Shown here piece after piece: positions 27,712 through 36,603 of a DNA stretch of 64,000 nt. The notes beneath the pieces are model-generated. The model was not told where the DNA came from. It saw only the letters and a list, made by a program, of their open reading frames with translations, and did not search any database. Position numbers and translations under genes: made by a program. Source of the DNA: Ruegeria denitrificans (GTDB taxonomy: Bacteria > Pseudomonadota > Alphaproteobacteria > Rhodobacterales > Rhodobacteraceae); NCBI RefSeq assembly GCF_001458295.1, contig NZ_CYUD01000003.1, positions 310,001 through 374,000 on the forward strand. Direction: 5' to 3'. Position 1 is the stretch's first letter. Each line of letters starts with the position of its first letter.

Positions 27712-30146
27712 TGCTGCGGCAGGTTCGCCTGTTTCTAGCGTTCCTTCTGGTTTGTTTTGCCATGCTGGGCGGCCCCGTTGCTGCCCAGTTGACTGATCGA
27801 CAAAGCGAATACTACCAGAACTGGCTTGAGACCGCGGACCGCGCCGAAGCTGACATCGAATCTAATCGCACGTCGAACGCGGCGCTGGAGAACCTTCGGG
27901 CGGAAATCCACAACTATCGTGAGGATTTCAACAAGGCACGCGGCGCCAATACGGACCGTATTCAGACGCTGGATGCGCAGATCAAGGCATTGGGGCCGGC
28001 ACCCGAAGGGGACGCAACCGAACCTGAAGAGATTGCCAGACTTCGCGAGCATCTGGAAAACCAGTTGACCAGCTTGCAGGTGCCGCAAATCATCTCGGAA
28101 GAGGCGTTCAGCCGCGCCAACGGGCTGATCAGCGAGATTGACAGCCTGTTGCGCGAACGACAGACAAAAGAGCTGCTTGAACGCGGTGTATCCCCGCTCA
28201 ACCCCGTCTATTGGGGCCCAGCCTGGGTTGATATTGTCGAGGCCGTGCGCGGTCTGATCAATGAATCTGTGCTGAACCTGAAAACCAACATCGTGCAGGA
28301 CCATTTGAAAGAGCGCGGATTGGGTATTTTCTTCCTGACCGTCGCGGCTGGGGTTTTGTTGTATTACGGGCGCTACTGGTCCGAAGCGGCAGGCGAGTAT
28401 CTGCGGCAATTGGGCGGCCGGGGCAGTGGGGTTTGGACGTTTCTGGTTTCGCTGCTGCGGATTCTTCTACCGTGGCTGGGCGTTTGGTTGCTGGTTCAAG
28501 CGATTGTCATGACCGGTCTGCCGGGGCTGCGCGGAACACTTTTGATCCAAAATGTTCCTTACTGGGCTGCGCTTATCTTCTATTATGACTGGATCGGACG
28601 TCAGGTTCACGTCGCGCAGGCGGCACAGAACTTTAATCGTCTGTCCCGCAAAAGCGTTACGCAGCTGCGGGTCTATCTGGATATTCTGGCGGTCTTCCTG
28701 ATCGTATACGAGTTCGGGCTGCTGTTCGATCAGATCGAAAATATTTCGGATGCGACCCGGGCTGTGATTAGCTTTCCGGTGGTGGTGGGAACGGCGCTTG
28801 TTCTTTTGCGTATCCGCCGCATTCAGGCCGTTAAACCAGACGCCGAAGATGGGCAATCAAGTGAAACGCCGCGCAGTTCGGGCCTGACCCAGATCATGGA
28901 TTTCCTGCGTAAAGCGGTGTTCCTGTTGGGAATTGCGAGCCCGATCTTGGCTGCCGTCGGGTATACCAATGCGGCTGAAGGGATTGTATTCCCGGCTGTG
29001 AAGACGCTGGTTTTGTTTGCGGCTCTGACCATTTTTCATCGCTTTATCACTTCGGTTTACGGCTGGCTCAGCGGACAGGGTGAAGCAGCGCGGGATTCGC
29101 TGTTCTCGGTTCTGGCCGGGTTTGTCATCGCCATCCTGACTTTGCCGGTTCTGGCGCTGTATTGGGGTGCGAGGCAGACTGACCTGCTTGAGGTCTGGTC
29201 GCGCCTGTTGCTGGGGTTCGATATTGGCGGGGTTACAATCTCGCCCAGCAATTTCTTTACTTTCGTAATTGTGTTTGTCGTCGGCTACGGCCTGACCCGG
29301 CTTTTGCAAAGCGGGCTACGGAATTCGCTGCTGCCTAAGACCAGTATTGATCCGGGCGGTCAGAATGCGATTACGGCGGGCACCGGTTACGTTGGGATTT
29401 TTCTGGCAGCGCTGGTGGCCATTATGCTGGCCGGGTTCGATCTGTCCTCGCTGGCCATTGTCGCCGGTGCGCTGTCCGTTGGTATCGGGTTTGGTTTGCA
29501 GACCATCGTTTCGAACTTCGTCTCGGGCATTATCCTGCTGGTCGAGCGCCCGATCTCAAAGGGTGACTGGATCGATGTGAACGGGATGATGGGCTATGTG
29601 CGCGATATTTCGGTGCGGTCCACCCGGATTGAAACATTTGATCGGACCGACGTGATTGTCCCCAATTCGGACCTGATCAGCGGCGTGGTGACGAACTATA
29701 CGCGCGGCAATACAATTGGACGGGTCATCGTGCCGGTAGGGGTGGCCTATGGCACCGATACCCGCATTGTTGAGAAGATTTTGGGAGAGATCGCCAATTC
29801 ACATCCCATGGTTCTAGCGCACCCGGCGCCCAGCGTGGTGTTCCAGGGATTTGGTGCGGATTCGCTGGATTTCGAAATTCGCGCCATTCTGCGCGATGTG
29901 AACTGGGTGCTGTCGGTGAAATCCGATATGAACCACGAAATCAACCGCCGTTTTGTCGAAGAAGGCATCGAAATTCCGTTTGCTCAGCGTGACGTCTGGC
30001 TGCGTAACCCGGAAACATTGCATGGGCAGGGGGCCGCGCAAAACCAAAAGCCAAGGGCTGAGGATGCGCCGCCGGAACCATCGACCTCCAAACCTGTGGA
30101 CATGACCGAGGCTGACCTGACGGACGGGGATGGGGACGAGTTATAG
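27708..30146 (+). CDS. Large mechanosensitive ion channel (DUF3772 plus MscS domain)
   Basis: 812 residues from the ATG at 27708 (a second ATG follows at once; an upstream in-frame start at 27660 lies inside cysK). A signal peptide (about 1-27, ending VAAQ) leads to a coiled periplasmic DUF3772 region to about 190 (QSEYYQNWLETADRAEADI), then about ten membrane helices and the MscS pore-lining helix with LSVGIGFGLQTIVSNFVSGI and ERPISKGDWI. A cytoplasmic beta domain ends near 765, followed by a charged tail. It opens on hypo-osmotic shock. Resembles MscK/MscM-type large channels. Confidence 0.93.
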   Translation: MMLRQVRLFLAFLLVCFAMLGGPVAAQLTDRQSEYYQNWLETADRAEADIESNRTSNAALENLRAEIHNYREDFNKARGANTDRIQTLDAQIKALGPAPEGDATEPEEIARLREHLENQLTSLQVPQIISEEAFSRANGLISEIDSLLRERQTKELLERGVSPLNPVYWGPAWVDIVEAVRGLINESVLNLKTNIVQDHLKERGLGIFFLTVAAGVLLYYGRYWSEAAGEYLRQLGGRGSGVWTFLVSLLRILLPWLGVWLLVQAIVMTGLPGLRGTLLIQNVPYWAALIFYYDWIGRQVHVAQAAQNFNRLSRKSVTQLRVYLDILAVFLIVYEFGLLFDQIENISDATRAVISFPVVVGTALVLLRIRRIQAVKPDAEDGQSSETPRSSGLTQIMDFLRKAVFLLGIASPILAAVGYTNAAEGIVFPAVKTLVLFAALTIFHRFITSVYGWLSGQGEAARDSLFSVLAGFVIAILTLPVLALYWGARQTDLLEVWSRLLLGFDIGGVTISPSNFFTFVIVFVVGYGLTRLLQSGLRNSLLPKTSIDPGGQNAITAGTGYVGIFLAALVAIMLAGFDLSSLAIVAGALSVGIGFGLQTIVSNFVSGIILLVERPISKGDWIDVNGMMGYVRDISVRSTRIETFDRTDVIVPNSDLISGVVTNYTRGNTIGRVIVPVGVAYGTDTRIVEKILGEIANSHPMVLAHPAPSVVFQGFGADSLDFEIRAILRDVNWVLSVKSDMNHEINRRFVEEGIEIPFAQRDVWLRNPETLHGQGAAQNQKPRAEDAPPEPSTSKPVDMTEADLTDGDGDEL

Positions 30147-30236
30147 CAGGGGGTTTGGCGGAACAGCGGAACGTTGATTTTTCGCTTTAATCGCCCCTTG
30201 CAAATCCCCCGGCGATAGTCCAAATATCGCCCGCAC

Positions 30237-30326
30237 GGAGAGGTGGCCGAGTGGTCGAAGGCGCACGCCTGGAAAGTGTGTAGGCGGGAAACCGTCTCCA
30301 GGGTTCGAATCCCTGTCTCTCCGCCA
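30237..30326 (+). tRNA. tRNA-Ser(GGA)
   Basis: A 90-base class II tRNA with encoded CCA. The acceptor is 30237-30243 with 30316-30322, and the anticodon GGA is at 30271-30273 in the loop CTGGAAA. The long variable arm (about 30281-30298) and T arm (CAGGG TTCGAAT CCCTG) are all present. It reads UCC and UCU. It marks the left edge of the AT-richer accessory block. Confidence 0.97.
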
Positions 30327-30387
30327 CCTACACCTGGTTTTCAAGTTGTTGCTCGTCATTGTGTGATGAACGCGCGTACTTGATTTG

Positions 30388-31830
30388 ATGTTGCGGTCTG
30401 TCACTATGGCACCCGCAATGACTTCTATTCGAAATAACACCAATTTGCTTTCCGACACAGGTGACGCCGATTGTGCAGAGATCGTCGAGTCTCTGTCGGA
30501 AAAGAACGCAACATACCTTAGGCGGCGCAGGCTGTTGGATGGGCCGGACGCGCATGCAAAAGACTTGGTGATTGAATGCGCCCAAACAATACGGGAAGAA
30601 TGTGATCAAGATCTGATAGATCAGTTTGTTGATCAGGTTGCGAAAAACGCGACAGAATATGAAATCCTCACTGTGCTGGTCGTGGCGTGGTTGGAATTGC
30701 AGCAGGAACGTTGGCTGGCCACAGAAATTCTTGGGCGCGAAGTCGTCAGCCGCGATCATCATGACCTGATGGCACAGCGCCTTATTGATGCTGCCCGTGA
30801 AAAGTCGAAGGATTTTGAAACCGACGCTGACCGTTGGCTTAAGACGCGTATTTGTGATGCTCCGTTTCGTGAAATGGAAACGCGCGTGAATGGTGAAGTC
30901 CATTTTTGCTGCTCGGCTTGGCAACCCGCACCAATTGGCCGTCTGGAATCCGAAGGTCGGGACGGGTTCTGGAATTCCGAACGTGCCCGCGAAATCAGAC
31001 GGTCGGTCCGTGATGGAGATTTTTCGCATTGCAGCCGTTGGCATTGCCCGCAAATCGCTGGCCGCAGGCTTCCGGTCCGTAATTCGGATACGCAAGACAA
31101 AGAGCTTCGGTTGGAGAAGGGGCCTGAACGGGTCATCCTGTCCCACGACCGGTCTTGCAATATCTCTTGCCCCAGTTGTCGTACAAAGCTGATCAACCTG
31201 CCGCACAAAGAAACAGAGCGTTTGAACACTCTTTTTGAGGATCATCTGCTGCCATTGGTCGGTAATGCAAAAAAGATCAAGGTTACCGGGTCGGGGGATC
31301 CTTTTGGCAGTAGGCATTTTCGTCATATCCTTGGGCGACTGACGGATACAGGGACACCCGGCCGTCGCATTCAGCTTCACACCAACGGATTGTTGGCCAA
31401 TGAACGGGCCTGGGACGATCTGGGCCTTTGGGATCAAATTGCTTCGGTTTGGGTTTCGATAGATGCGGCGCAAGCGGATACTTACAGCGTGCTGCGTCGC
31501 GGTGGCGATTTTGCGACCCTGCGAAAAAACCTGCGGTTTCTGGGTGATCTGAATGCGCGAGGTGAGATTGATACGCTGCGTTTTGACTTTGTGGTACAGG
31601 CGTCCAACTTCAGAGAGATGCTCGCATTCGTAGATCTTGCCCAAGAAATGAATGCCAATGGCGTATATTTTCTACGGCTGCGTAATTGGGGGCATGTCAC
31701 GCCACAAGAATTCAAAACGCAGGATGTATGTTCTTCCGATCACCCCGAACATTCAGACCTGTTGGCAATACTGTCGGACGAACGCATGGCTTGGGATGGC
31801 GTAGACTTGGGCAGTCTGAACTCGATCTGA
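30388..31830 (+). CDS. Radical SAM protein with N-terminal SPASM-type cysteine region
   Basis: 480 residues from the ATG at 30388; ATGs at 30406 and 30418 are alternatives, none with a clear ribosome site. The radical SAM triad C-x3-C-x2-C (CNISCPSC) lies at about 256-263, followed by VTGSGDPFGS as the SAM-binding glycine motif. Before it, at about 155-175, is C-x12-G-x4-C (RICDAP to HFCC), then HCSRWHC at about 214-220. That is the pattern of a SPASM auxiliary cluster domain, which normally follows the core. The first 150 residues are helical and unassigned. It lies 61 bases after the tRNA and is convergent with a second radical SAM gene. Substrate unknown; peptide or protein modification is the common SPASM role. 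Confidence 0.85.
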   Translation: MLRSVTMAPAMTSIRNNTNLLSDTGDADCAEIVESLSEKNATYLRRRRLLDGPDAHAKDLVIECAQTIREECDQDLIDQFVDQVAKNATEYEILTVLVVAWLELQQERWLATEILGREVVSRDHHDLMAQRLIDAAREKSKDFETDADRWLKTRICDAPFREMETRVNGEVHFCCSAWQPAPIGRLESEGRDGFWNSERAREIRRSVRDGDFSHCSRWHCPQIAGRRLPVRNSDTQDKELRLEKGPERVILSHDRSCNISCPSCRTKLINLPHKETERLNTLFEDHLLPLVGNAKKIKVTGSGDPFGSRHFRHILGRLTDTGTPGRRIQLHTNGLLANERAWDDLGLWDQIASVWVSIDAAQADTYSVLRRGGDFATLRKNLRFLGDLNARGEIDTLRFDFVVQASNFREMLAFVDLAQEMNANGVYFLRLRNWGHVTPQEFKTQDVCSSDHPEHSDLLAILSDERMAWDGVDLGSLNSI

Positions 31831-31849
31831 GCGTCACAGAGCGCTGCAC

Positions 31850-32809
31850 TTACCTCTCTTTGCGGATTAGGATGTCGGCTAGGCATGAGCATGCATCTTT
31901 CGTGCACCGAATTGGATCACGGGGCAGGACCAGGTCCTCGCCCAGATACCCAAGCCTGCCGCCAACGCAGCAAACGCCCCGGTAGACTTCACCATTTCCT
32001 CGGATCCGCAGGGACTCGAGGCCAACGTTACACTTATACCCACGCCATCGGTTCAAATCTCTGAGAAGAAATTCATTTGGGCGAAGCGTTTCAGTACGGC
32101 CTGACCGCGTGGTGGCGCGCATGAGCGAGCGGGGCTGTTCCCCGATCGGAGCCCTATCGGAGGGCAAGCCGTTAGTAAGAACCTGCATCTGCTCCTTTGT
32201 GTAATCGTACAGCTGAGCTCCGAAATCCCTTCGTAAAGGTTTCAGGGAAATCGACGCCGCTGGCAGGGCTGCGCGTAACTTTCGAGCATCTTCAAGCGTC
32301 TGGTCAAAGTGATCCGGATGCATCGTGACGTTGATATGCACGGTAATGTGGTCGACCATCATGCCCGCAACGCGGATAAAATGGTCCAGGTCAGCGAATT
32401 CGGCGTGGTATGTCAGAATAACACTGTTGAGGCATTTATTGATCTTTTCCCAAAATCGAACTGTTCGCGATGCGTTGCTGATGAGGCTGATCTTAAAACC
32501 TTTCGCTGATGCCTGATGCAGCAAATCAACGATCTGCGGATGCATGGTGGGTTCGCCACCTGTCAACTGAAGCCAGACAATCCTGTCCATTTCATCCACA
32601 TAGTGTCTTCTTAGTTGACGATATAGATGAAGAACGTCGTTGGGTTTCTGCCACTTAAGTGAACCGTCATGCAAATTTTTCGGACAATAGCTGCACGCAT
32701 AGCTGCAGGAATTCCCTAGCGTCCAATCCACCACGACCATTTTTCCGCATAGCGGATCAGGGTGATCTATCAGAGTAAACCTGTTTGAGGCGTTTTGGAT
32801 ATATGCCAT
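31850..32809 (-). CDS. Radical SAM protein with C-terminal cysteine cluster
   Basis: 319 residues. The triad CSYACSYC (C-x3-C-x2-C) at about 35-42 binds the SAM cluster. WLQLTGGEPTMHPQ supplies the GGEP motif, and SLISNASR and HINVTMHPD match later barrel strands. The end has C-x12-G-x6-CC (YKCNVGL to GVCCVGG) and CTKDACSC, a twitch/SPASM-like auxiliary region. It shares the GEV...CC pattern with the neighbouring convergent radical SAM protein; the stops are 19 bp apart. Likely substrates are peptides or sugars, but nothing in the sequence identifies one. Confidence 0.87.
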   Translation of the reverse strand: MAYIQNASNRFTLIDHPDPLCGKMVVVDWTLGNSCSYACSYCPKNLHDGSLKWQKPNDVLHLYRQLRRHYVDEMDRIVWLQLTGGEPTMHPQIVDLLHQASAKGFKISLISNASRTVRFWEKINKCLNSVILTYHAEFADLDHFIRVAGMMVDHITVHINVTMHPDHFDQTLEDARKLRAALPAASISLKPLRRDFGAQLYDYTKEQMQVLTNGLPSDRAPIGEQPRSLMRATTRSGRTETLRPNEFLLRDLNRWRGYKCNVGLESLRIRGNGEVYRGVCCVGGRLGYLGEDLVLPRDPIRCTKDACSCLADILIRKER

Positions 32810-33155
32810 TTAATTACATGCGTTTAACTAGCATTCATCGAAAATTCGATCAGCGTGTTGTGGTGGTTTTTGCCAATATTCGCAGTCTAACTTGAAATTG
32901 GTGACGGACCAAAAACTATCAAAAACAGAGGGCCCGGGGTACTTCACCAGCGCAGGCGCAAGAACGCGAAGCCAAAGGCTAAGGGGTTTGCCGGGTCTGA
33001 TACATGCGAATTGCAGTGTTGGCTGCCTTGTTTTCGCGAGGTCAATTTTTTATAGTTTAAAGATAATTTTTTAGAGATTTCGACGCTCAAGCGTTTTCGA
33101 ATTGCCGGAATTACAACCGCTTAAGGCCTGTTTCGGCGGCCAGTCGGGGGAATTG
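32810..33155. promoter_or_regulatory. AT-rich divergent control region of the accessory block
   Basis: 346 bp between the divergent 31850-32809 and 33156-35126 genes. It includes a 6-bp inverted repeat with 2-bp centre at 32837-32850, 28 bases before the radical SAM start, that could be an operator. A strongly AT-rich stretch at 33045-33075 is a plausible promoter region for the rightward genes. A 60-codon frame (32892-33074) has no ribosome site or recognisable features. Confidence 0.4.
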
Positions 33156-35126
33156 ATGTCAAAGGCTAACAGCCCAAGAACTCGACCTGAAGTTGCTAAG
33201 AAATCCTCCGATCAAACGGCGGATATATATGACTTTGTTCGCGCTCCTGAATGGCAGAAGGTGCTTGAAAAAGCACGTATTGAGCGAGAGAAAAACCTGT
33301 CGGCCCGGGCGCAGAAAAGCAAAGCGTCTCAAGACTCCAAGCCGGAACAGCGCAAAGCTAGCCAAACAACCACAAGTGAACGACCGCAAAGCAAGCAAAT
33401 GACATGGTCTGCGCGGGTTGAAGAAGCACGGAATCAAAGAAATTCAGTGCTGGCCCGTCGCTCTGCCGAGTCGGCAGAAGCGCATTCGGGCAAGCCCAAA
33501 GAAGACCGGATCAATGTCTCTGGCGGAAATGCGGAGAAAACCTTTCAAGAGACAACGAAACAGCAAAGCTCGACACCCAGCCCTGAGCAGGCAAATTTTG
33601 AAAAGCCGGGGTCAAAGCAGGCAAAGCCGAAGCGCGGCGCTGAGGACCAGGGGGCAGGGGATGCGGTTTCGGTAAATGACGCTCTTGTCCGCAAGGACAC
33701 GTCCCATGAGCAGCTGACTAAAGCAGAGTTGAGTTTAATTCTCTCGTCTGAGGAAGTAGACCATCGTCTGTCCAAAAAGCTTCTGCAACAGTTGGAAGAC
33801 CAGCAAAGCAGACGTCGCAGGGTCAGGTGGGGTTTGGTAGCCGTCGGATGCACCATCGGAGCGGTTGCTTCGTCTTCGGTTTTTCTGACGTTAACCGGGT
33901 GGGATGCGCTGGGTTTGACTGAACGCTCGGCATCCGGGGAAACCGCAAGCACCGAAACAGAACAATTCGCTCAATCCGGGACATTTCAACCTGACGTGTC
34001 GGGTGGTGCCGAAGGTGAGGCTGTTATTTCAGCCGATTTATTCGACGCGTCATCATGGCCAGCGTCCCCTGACACCGGGGGGGCGAATACGGAAGACCCG
34101 AGCAACATTGCTTCGCTCACGTCGTCTTTGTCAGAAGGCACCGATACGGCAGCGGCTATCGAACCGAGCGCTCGAGATCCGGCCCCCAACATTTTGTCTT
34201 ATGTCCCAGCCCTTGAACCACCGCTACTGCCTGTGGGCGGAGCAGGGTATCTGCCGTTGAAAGAGGCGAACCCGAGTTTTCTACCCTATGAAGTCGTACC
34301 AGAGTTTTTTGCCGCATCCATCACCTTGGCGGATAGAGCAGGCGCAGATCTACCACCAACCGTGGTGTCCGTCGAACCAATCATTCCCCCACAGCGGGCC
34401 CCCAACGTTTTTGTTCAGCTTGCGGCGCTGCAATTTCCTACACCCCCGGCATCTGTAACAGCAAGCGGATCGCGACCAGGACATAGCCAGGATTTTCAGT
34501 CAGACCGCCCTTTGGGGGCTGTTCTTAGTCAGGGTGCCTTGTCGGTCGTGGCATCTGATCCTGTGGTTCAGCTTGAAAACGCAGCGCTTAGTTTGCCAAC
34601 CCCACGGCCACCTGTCGTCAACTTGGCGCCAAACCCTCCTGATTTGACCGAGCTTGCAGCGCTGCCAACCGAAGAAACCCCGGCGTTACCTAAGAATGAC
34701 GTTAAGCCACTGGAACCGGCCATTGTTGAGGGGGGGACGGAATACAGGTTGTTTGCACCGAACAACATTCCAAATGATGCCGTGAATACTGTTGTGACCG
34801 GGTTAACAACAACGGGTCATGAACTGGGCGCAACGGCCCGCGTGCCTTACAAAGTGACGCGAACCAATGTCCGTTACTATCATAGACAGGATGCCGCTAA
34901 AGCTGCTGCTCTGGCAAAAGATGCGGGCGCTTTGTTGCGGGATTTCACCGGTGCGAGTTCCAAGACACCTAACGGCGTGATCGAATTGTATCTGGCCGGA
35001 GAAGGCTTTGGTCGGGCCTCTGTTCCGCGAACGGCCAAAAAAAGTCGCCGAAATACGGCTCCGAGCAACTCGGTTGACCAGCTTAGAAGTCAGGTTTTGA
35101 AAAAACTCAGGACAACAACCAACTGA
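33156..35126 (+). CDS. Single-pass membrane protein with repeat-containing cytoplasmic tail and C-terminal periplasmic domain
   Basis: 656 residues from the ATG at 33156 (GGGGGAA upstream). Residues 1-215 are charged and Lys/Gln/Ser-rich. Two similar segments recur, APEWQKVLEKARIEREKNL near 30-48 and WSARVEEARNQRNSVLARR near 89-107. One membrane helix lies at about 228-250 (basic on its N side), so about 400 residues face the periplasm. The middle is Pro/Ala/Thr-rich and probably disordered. The last 130 residues look folded (GTEYRLFAPNN to VIELYLAG) and contain a VRYYHRQDAAKAAALAKDAG segment resembling LytR_C- or SPOR-like envelope domains. First gene of the rightward unit of the block. Function unknown; a scaffold or export anchor is possible. 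Confidence 0.8.
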   Translation: MSKANSPRTRPEVAKKSSDQTADIYDFVRAPEWQKVLEKARIEREKNLSARAQKSKASQDSKPEQRKASQTTTSERPQSKQMTWSARVEEARNQRNSVLARRSAESAEAHSGKPKEDRINVSGGNAEKTFQETTKQQSSTPSPEQANFEKPGSKQAKPKRGAEDQGAGDAVSVNDALVRKDTSHEQLTKAELSLILSSEEVDHRLSKKLLQQLEDQQSRRRRVRWGLVAVGCTIGAVASSSVFLTLTGWDALGLTERSASGETASTETEQFAQSGTFQPDVSGGAEGEAVISADLFDASSWPASPDTGGANTEDPSNIASLTSSLSEGTDTAAAIEPSARDPAPNILSYVPALEPPLLPVGGAGYLPLKEANPSFLPYEVVPEFFAASITLADRAGADLPPTVVSVEPIIPPQRAPNVFVQLAALQFPTPPASVTASGSRPGHSQDFQSDRPLGAVLSQGALSVVASDPVVQLENAALSLPTPRPPVVNLAPNPPDLTELAALPTEETPALPKNDVKPLEPAIVEGGTEYRLFAPNNIPNDAVNTVVTGLTTTGHELGATARVPYKVTRTNVRYYHRQDAAKAAALAKDAGALLRDFTGASSKTPNGVIELYLAGEGFGRASVPRTAKKSRRNTAPSNSVDQLRSQVLKKLRTTTN

Positions 35127-35206
35127 ATATGCTCTTTAGGATGTGAATACAAAGGACCGAAATGATTTGTGAGTTTAAATGTAACAAGTATCGACGGGTT
35201 TAATTT

Positions 35207-35515
35207 ATGGCTGACAGCAAACTCATCGGCATAGTAACTGCGCTACTTTTTCTAGCGTCAACACAGCATGCGCGCGCCGAAATTTCGCTTGAGCACTTGC
35301 TGACCATTGATCAACTTTTGTCAACCAACGATACACAGGCGTTGCAGTCGTATCTTGAGCGAAACCCGGAACTTTTGACGGGTGACGATGAGTTGTCTGC
35401 AGAGCTGCGAAATTTCTATAATGCCGCGACCACCGGCAATCTGAATTTTGGCTATACCGCTGGTCCCGTAGGTGCCGCGGGCACAGAAGCAACCGAAAAC
35501 GAACTGCTGCATTAA
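35207..35515 (+). CDS. Small secreted protein, 102 residues
   Basis: A signal peptide (residues 1-24, ending HARAE) precedes a mature chain of about 78 residues. The mature part is first helical (SLEHLLTIDQLLSTNDTQALQSYLERNPELL) and ends in a Gly/Thr/Ala-rich tail. No cysteine is present in the mature part. It lies 80 bp after the membrane protein and 5 bp before the glycosyltransferase. No ribosome site is obvious. I know no family. Its position between a membrane anchor, radical SAM proteins and glycosyltransferases makes it a candidate substrate or cofactor protein of the block, which is inference only. Confidence 0.65.
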   Translation: MADSKLIGIVTALLFLASTQHARAEISLEHLLTIDQLLSTNDTQALQSYLERNPELLTGDDELSAELRNFYNAATTGNLNFGYTAGPVGAAGTEATENELLH

Positions 35516-35520
35516 CGTCT

Positions 35521-36603
35521 ATGACAGTGTTCAATGCCATCACTTGCGCAGATATGCCAAAGATCGCTTATGTCATTGAACCTCGGTTCTCTGGTGGAAC
35601 GTCTGCAGCGGTCGCGGCCGAACTTCGGGCGATCGCGGATTTCGGGCAATTGGAGGTACATGCAGTAACGTCGCGGACATTCGGTGAAAACCGGCATATC
35701 GCACCGGTTCTACGGCGGGCGTTGGATGACTTGCACATACCGCTGATTTGGGACGCGCCGCGCGTCTGTGCGGATTTTGTGATCCTGCACAATCCGTCCT
35801 TTCTAAAATTTAATGACGTGTTGAGTACCAAGATATTTGCCCAGGACCTGATTGTGGTAACACATGAGAATTTTCTGCGTCCGGGTGGTGAAGAGGGATT
35901 CGACGTTACCGCCTGTCTGAACCAGATTGAGGCGTCTTCCCTTGCGCTCAGGCGAACTCTGGCACCGATTTCCCCGTATAACCGAAGGACCGTGACGGAT
36001 TGGCTGTCCAGTACGCGCGTCGCCCGGCAATGGCGGGTTTTTGATCAGGATTGGTTCAACATTTGCCAAACGGAAGTAGAGCCTCCTTGTGAAAGCCCAC
36101 GGGATCGCCGGGGGCGGCATTCGCGACCGGGGTTCGAGAAGTTTCCGTCGATGTCCGATCTCGACAGATGTTTTCCCAAGAGTTCTGAAAGCAATGTTAT
36201 TCTGGGGGCGGACGCGCTGCTGAGCGCCGGTGTTCTTCGTGCCCATTGGACCCTGTTGCCCTTTGACGCCATCAACGTGGATGAGTTTTTTGGAATGATT
36301 GATTTTTACGTCTATTTCACGGCGCCGACCTGGCAAGAGAGTTTCGGACGCGTGGTGGCCGAGGCGCTTGCCGCTGGCAAAGTGGTTCTCACCAATCCCG
36401 CAACCGGGGCGACGTTTGGGGATGCGGTCCTCACCTGTGATCCGGGCGATGTGGATGGGATCATCTCAGATCTGGTCGCTGAACCACAGCGATACCATGA
36501 ACAGGTTTCCAAATCCCAGGCAGTGCTGGATCGATATTCCGTAAAAAGTTTCAAGGCGATGCTGTCAAAGATTATGACCGTCGACAGCGGGGTTCTACGA
36601 TGA
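35521..36603 (+). CDS. Glycosyltransferase, GT-B fold (family 4-like)
   Basis: 360 residues; an internal ATG (35554, MPKIAYVIE) could be the true start. The N-terminal domain has EPRFSGGTSAAVAAELRAI, the glycine-rich acceptor-side loop of GT-B enzymes. The C-terminal domain has YFTAPTWQESFGRVVAEALAAGKVVLTNP, the E-x7-E nucleotide-sugar site. The segment around 180-240 is atypical, so donor and acceptor cannot be named. It overlaps the next gene by 4 bp (ATGA). Confidence 0.82.
   Translation: MTVFNAITCADMPKIAYVIEPRFSGGTSAAVAAELRAIADFGQLEVHAVTSRTFGENRHIAPVLRRALDDLHIPLIWDAPRVCADFVILHNPSFLKFNDVLSTKIFAQDLIVVTHENFLRPGGEEGFDVTACLNQIEASSLALRRTLAPISPYNRRTVTDWLSSTRVARQWRVFDQDWFNICQTEVEPPCESPRDRRGRHSRPGFEKFPSMSDLDRCFPKSSESNVILGADALLSAGVLRAHWTLLPFDAINVDEFFGMIDFYVYFTAPTWQESFGRVVAEALAAGKVVLTNPATGATFGDAVLTCDPGDVDGIISDLVAEPQRYHEQVSKSQAVLDRYSVKSFKAMLSKIMTVDSGVLR

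Noticed and set aside
30328..31644. Minus-strand open frame of 438 codons
   Set aside because: Antisense to the radical SAM gene with intact CX3CX2C; its product has no recognisable domain and a biased composition.
32892..33074. 60-codon plus-strand frame in the accessory block
   Set aside because: No ribosome site, composition typical of non-coding AT-rich DNA, and it lies in the likely promoter region.
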